Origin: Gemmata palustris
Lineage (GTDB): Bacteria; Planctomycetota; Planctomycetia; Gemmatales; Gemmataceae
DNA: 64,000 bases
Reading direction: 5' to 3'
NCBI RefSeq assembly: GCF_017939745.1
Contig: NZ_JAGKQQ010000001.1
Coordinates: 7,703,299 to 7,767,298 of the forward strand
A program made the position numbers and the translations under genes. Positions 62,711-64,000 of the stretch are shown here, one piece after another. The stretch's first letter is position 1. Each line of letters begins with the position of its first letter. Below the pieces are notes generated by a model that was not told the origin of the DNA, made no database searches, and worked only from the letters and a program-made list of their open reading frames with translations.

Positions 62711-62808
62711 AGCGCATGACGAGTGACTATTCCGGCCGCAGGTGCCCGCGAACGGCGTCACCCTGCGCGGAGAAAACAGGCGTCGGGGTCGCACTCGCCA
62801 CTGGTACC

Positions 62809-63123
62809 TCAGGACGGGAGCGCGCCCGCGATCGCATCCATCAGATCGTCGAGCCCGACGGCCGCGTCCGGCCCACCAATTGTGATCCACACCTCGTTTC
62901 GCCGAACCTCGACTTCCAGCGCCCGTCCGCCGCCCGCGATGGTTTGGGCGCCCTTCGGCTGCTCGGCGAGGACGTTCATCAGTTCGTCGGCGGGGACGGT
63001 GACCTGCGCCAGTTCGGTGCCCAGTTTCCGGTCGCGGATGACGACCCGGACGCCGGCCTCGGTCGCGGTGATCTCAACCAACCGCTCGATACCCGTAGAC
63101 TGCGAGACGCCGTCGATGGTCAT
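62809..63123 (-). CDS. Hypothetical protein
   Basis: A 104-residue soluble protein with alternating beta strands (GIERLVEITATEAGVRVVIRD, LEVEVRRNEVWITIGG) and a helical end (LDDLMDAIAGALPS). Codon use resembles its neighbours. No family recognised. It is divergent from the ECF sigma gene. Confidence 0.6.
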   Translation of the reverse strand: MTIDGVSQSTGIERLVEITATEAGVRVVIRDRKLGTELAQVTVPADELMNVLAEQPKGAQTIAGGGRALEVEVRRNEVWITIGGPDAAVGLDDLMDAIAGALPS

Positions 63124-63272
63124 GCTTGCTCCATTGGGGACGGGCTATTTAACGGCGCCGGTTCCGCGCGTATACCCCAGATTCCCGATGGGGTGCCCGC
63201 CCCGTTACATGGCTCGGCCGGAATCGTGTATCAAAACGGTGGGGTCCGGCAGCATCTGTACGGAGGGCGGAC

Positions 63273-64000
63273 ATGCTGGCGAGCGCGGCTCGGGTCCTGC
63301 GGGGCATCGCGGGCGAGGAACAAACGGACGCGGAGCTGCTCGGGCGGTTCGTCGACCGCCGCGACGAGGCCGCGTTCGCGCTGCTCGTGCGCCGCCACGG
63401 GGCGATGGTCTACGGGGTGTGCCGGCGGGTGCTCCCCGAACCGGACGCCGAAGACGCGTTCCAGGCCACGTTCCTGGTGCTGGCCCAGAAAGCGCGAACG
63501 GCCGCCCCTCGGGAGGTGGCCAACTGGCTCTACGGGGTGGCCCGCCGGGCGGCGCTGCTGTCCCGCCGGTCCATCGTCCGGAGGAGGGAGAGGACCGGGG
63601 AGGTGCCCGACCGTCCCGCTCCCGAACCGAACCCGATGGCCGAGTCGTTGGCCGCGCTGGACGAGGAGTTGAGCCGCCTGCCCGGTGCGTACCGCACCGT
63701 GATCGTGCTGTGCGACCTGGAGGGGCGGACCCGCCGAGAAGCGGCCGCCACCCTCGGCTGGCCCGAGGGAACGGTGGCGGGCCGGCTGTCGCGGGCGCGT
63801 GAGGTGCTCGCGAAACGGCTCGCGAGGCGCGCCCCGGCCGTTTCGGTGGCGGCGGCCCTCGCGGGAACGGCGGGCCTGCCGGCCTCGGTGGTGTCTTCAA
63901 CAATTCGGGTCGCGGCCCTCGGTTCGTTCGGACCGCCGCCGCCGGCCGCTGCGATCTCCGCCGCGGTCGCGGCTCTCACACAAGGAGTGCTGAACGCCAT
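63273..64000 (+). CDS. ECF sigma factor, planctomycete type (3' end outside window)
   Basis: The frame is open from ATG 63273 to the window end (242 codons). Region 2 reads LLGRFVDRRDEAAFALLVRRHGAMVYGVCRRVL then AEDAFQATFLVLAQKA. Region 4 is LDEELSRLPGAYRTVIVLCDLEGRTRREAAATLGWPEGTVAGRLSRAREVL. An alanine-rich C-terminal extension begins at about residue 195, as in planctomycete ECF proteins that carry membrane-linked sensor tails. CGGAGGGCGG lies before the start. Confidence 0.92.
   Translation, partial: MLASAARVLRGIAGEEQTDAELLGRFVDRRDEAAFALLVRRHGAMVYGVCRRVLPEPDAEDAFQATFLVLAQKARTAAPREVANWLYGVARRAALLSRRSIVRRRERTGEVPDRPAPEPNPMAESLAALDEELSRLPGAYRTVIVLCDLEGRTRREAAATLGWPEGTVAGRLSRAREVLAKRLARRAPAVSVAAALAGTAGLPASVVSSTIRVAALGSFGPPPPAAAISAAVAALTQGVLNA

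Overview
The window looks like a GC-rich planctomycete chromosome, most likely from the Gemmata group (Gemmataceae). The evidence is its gene families: a DUF1559 pseudopilin paired with a small lipoprotein, DUF1501, DUF1552 and DUF1592-type secreted proteins, a BBP7-type beta-barrel porin, RraA-like proteins, a DUF5690 transporter-like protein, planctomycete-type ECF sigma factors, and two proteins sharing a C-terminal module that I associate with Gemmata. The two legible tRNA genes are tRNA-Cys(GCA) and tRNA-Pro(CGG).

Layout. 0-6 kb: a GNAT acetyltransferase, an aldo/keto reductase, a large HTH-NB-ARC-TPR (STAND) ATPase whose TPR half is AT-rich, a divergent small membrane protein and a lineage-specific protein. 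6-12.4 kb: a PLP aminotransferase, a secreted thioredoxin-fold protein and a three-gene methyltransferase / flavoprotein / type III polyketide synthase cluster resembling phenolic-lipid operons. 12.4-29.5 kb: housekeeping and secreted proteins, including a rhodanese, a TIM-barrel protein with a transporter-like protein, a GntR/LacI-type regulator, pseudopilin plus lipoprotein, a phosphoesterase, RraA, the DUF1592/DUF1552 pair and a ferritin-like protein. 29.7-33.2 kb: one gene split by a complete 1675-bp insertion sequence with 7-bp target duplications. 33.4-36.6 kb: a second copy of the shared module, DUF1501 and RraA.

36.7-49.1 kb is a mobile and decaying zone. It starts with tRNA-Cys and an integrase remnant, then an IS1595-like transposase with a frameshift and a remnant resembling an RtcR/CARF-type domain. 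Intact cargo follows: flavodoxin, a MarR-controlled double esterase, a DUF417 protein, an ECF sigma with zinc-finger partner, and an MtfA-like peptidase with a SEC-C tail. After these come several damaged genes: a quinone oxidoreductase with an in-frame stop, crcB with a frameshift behind a convincing fluoride riboswitch, a frameshifted membrane protein, a MITE-like element and a DUF4198 remnant. 49.2-55 kb holds two large hybrid sensor kinases, one with a LOV photoreceptor motif and one with a CheB-CheR front end. They are followed by a second integrase remnant against tRNA-Pro. 56-64 kb: hisG, BBP7 porin, a remnant of the same IS, DinB and small secreted proteins, and an ECF sigma cut by the window edge.

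The most unusual theme is the set of palindromic repeat elements. Several lie between genes. Others lie inside open reading frames without breaking them: a 101-bp tandem pair adds about 72 residues to the type III PKS, a 182-bp element lengthens the aminotransferase, and one inverted repeat encodes both the C-terminus of the methyltransferase and the N-terminus of the flavoprotein.
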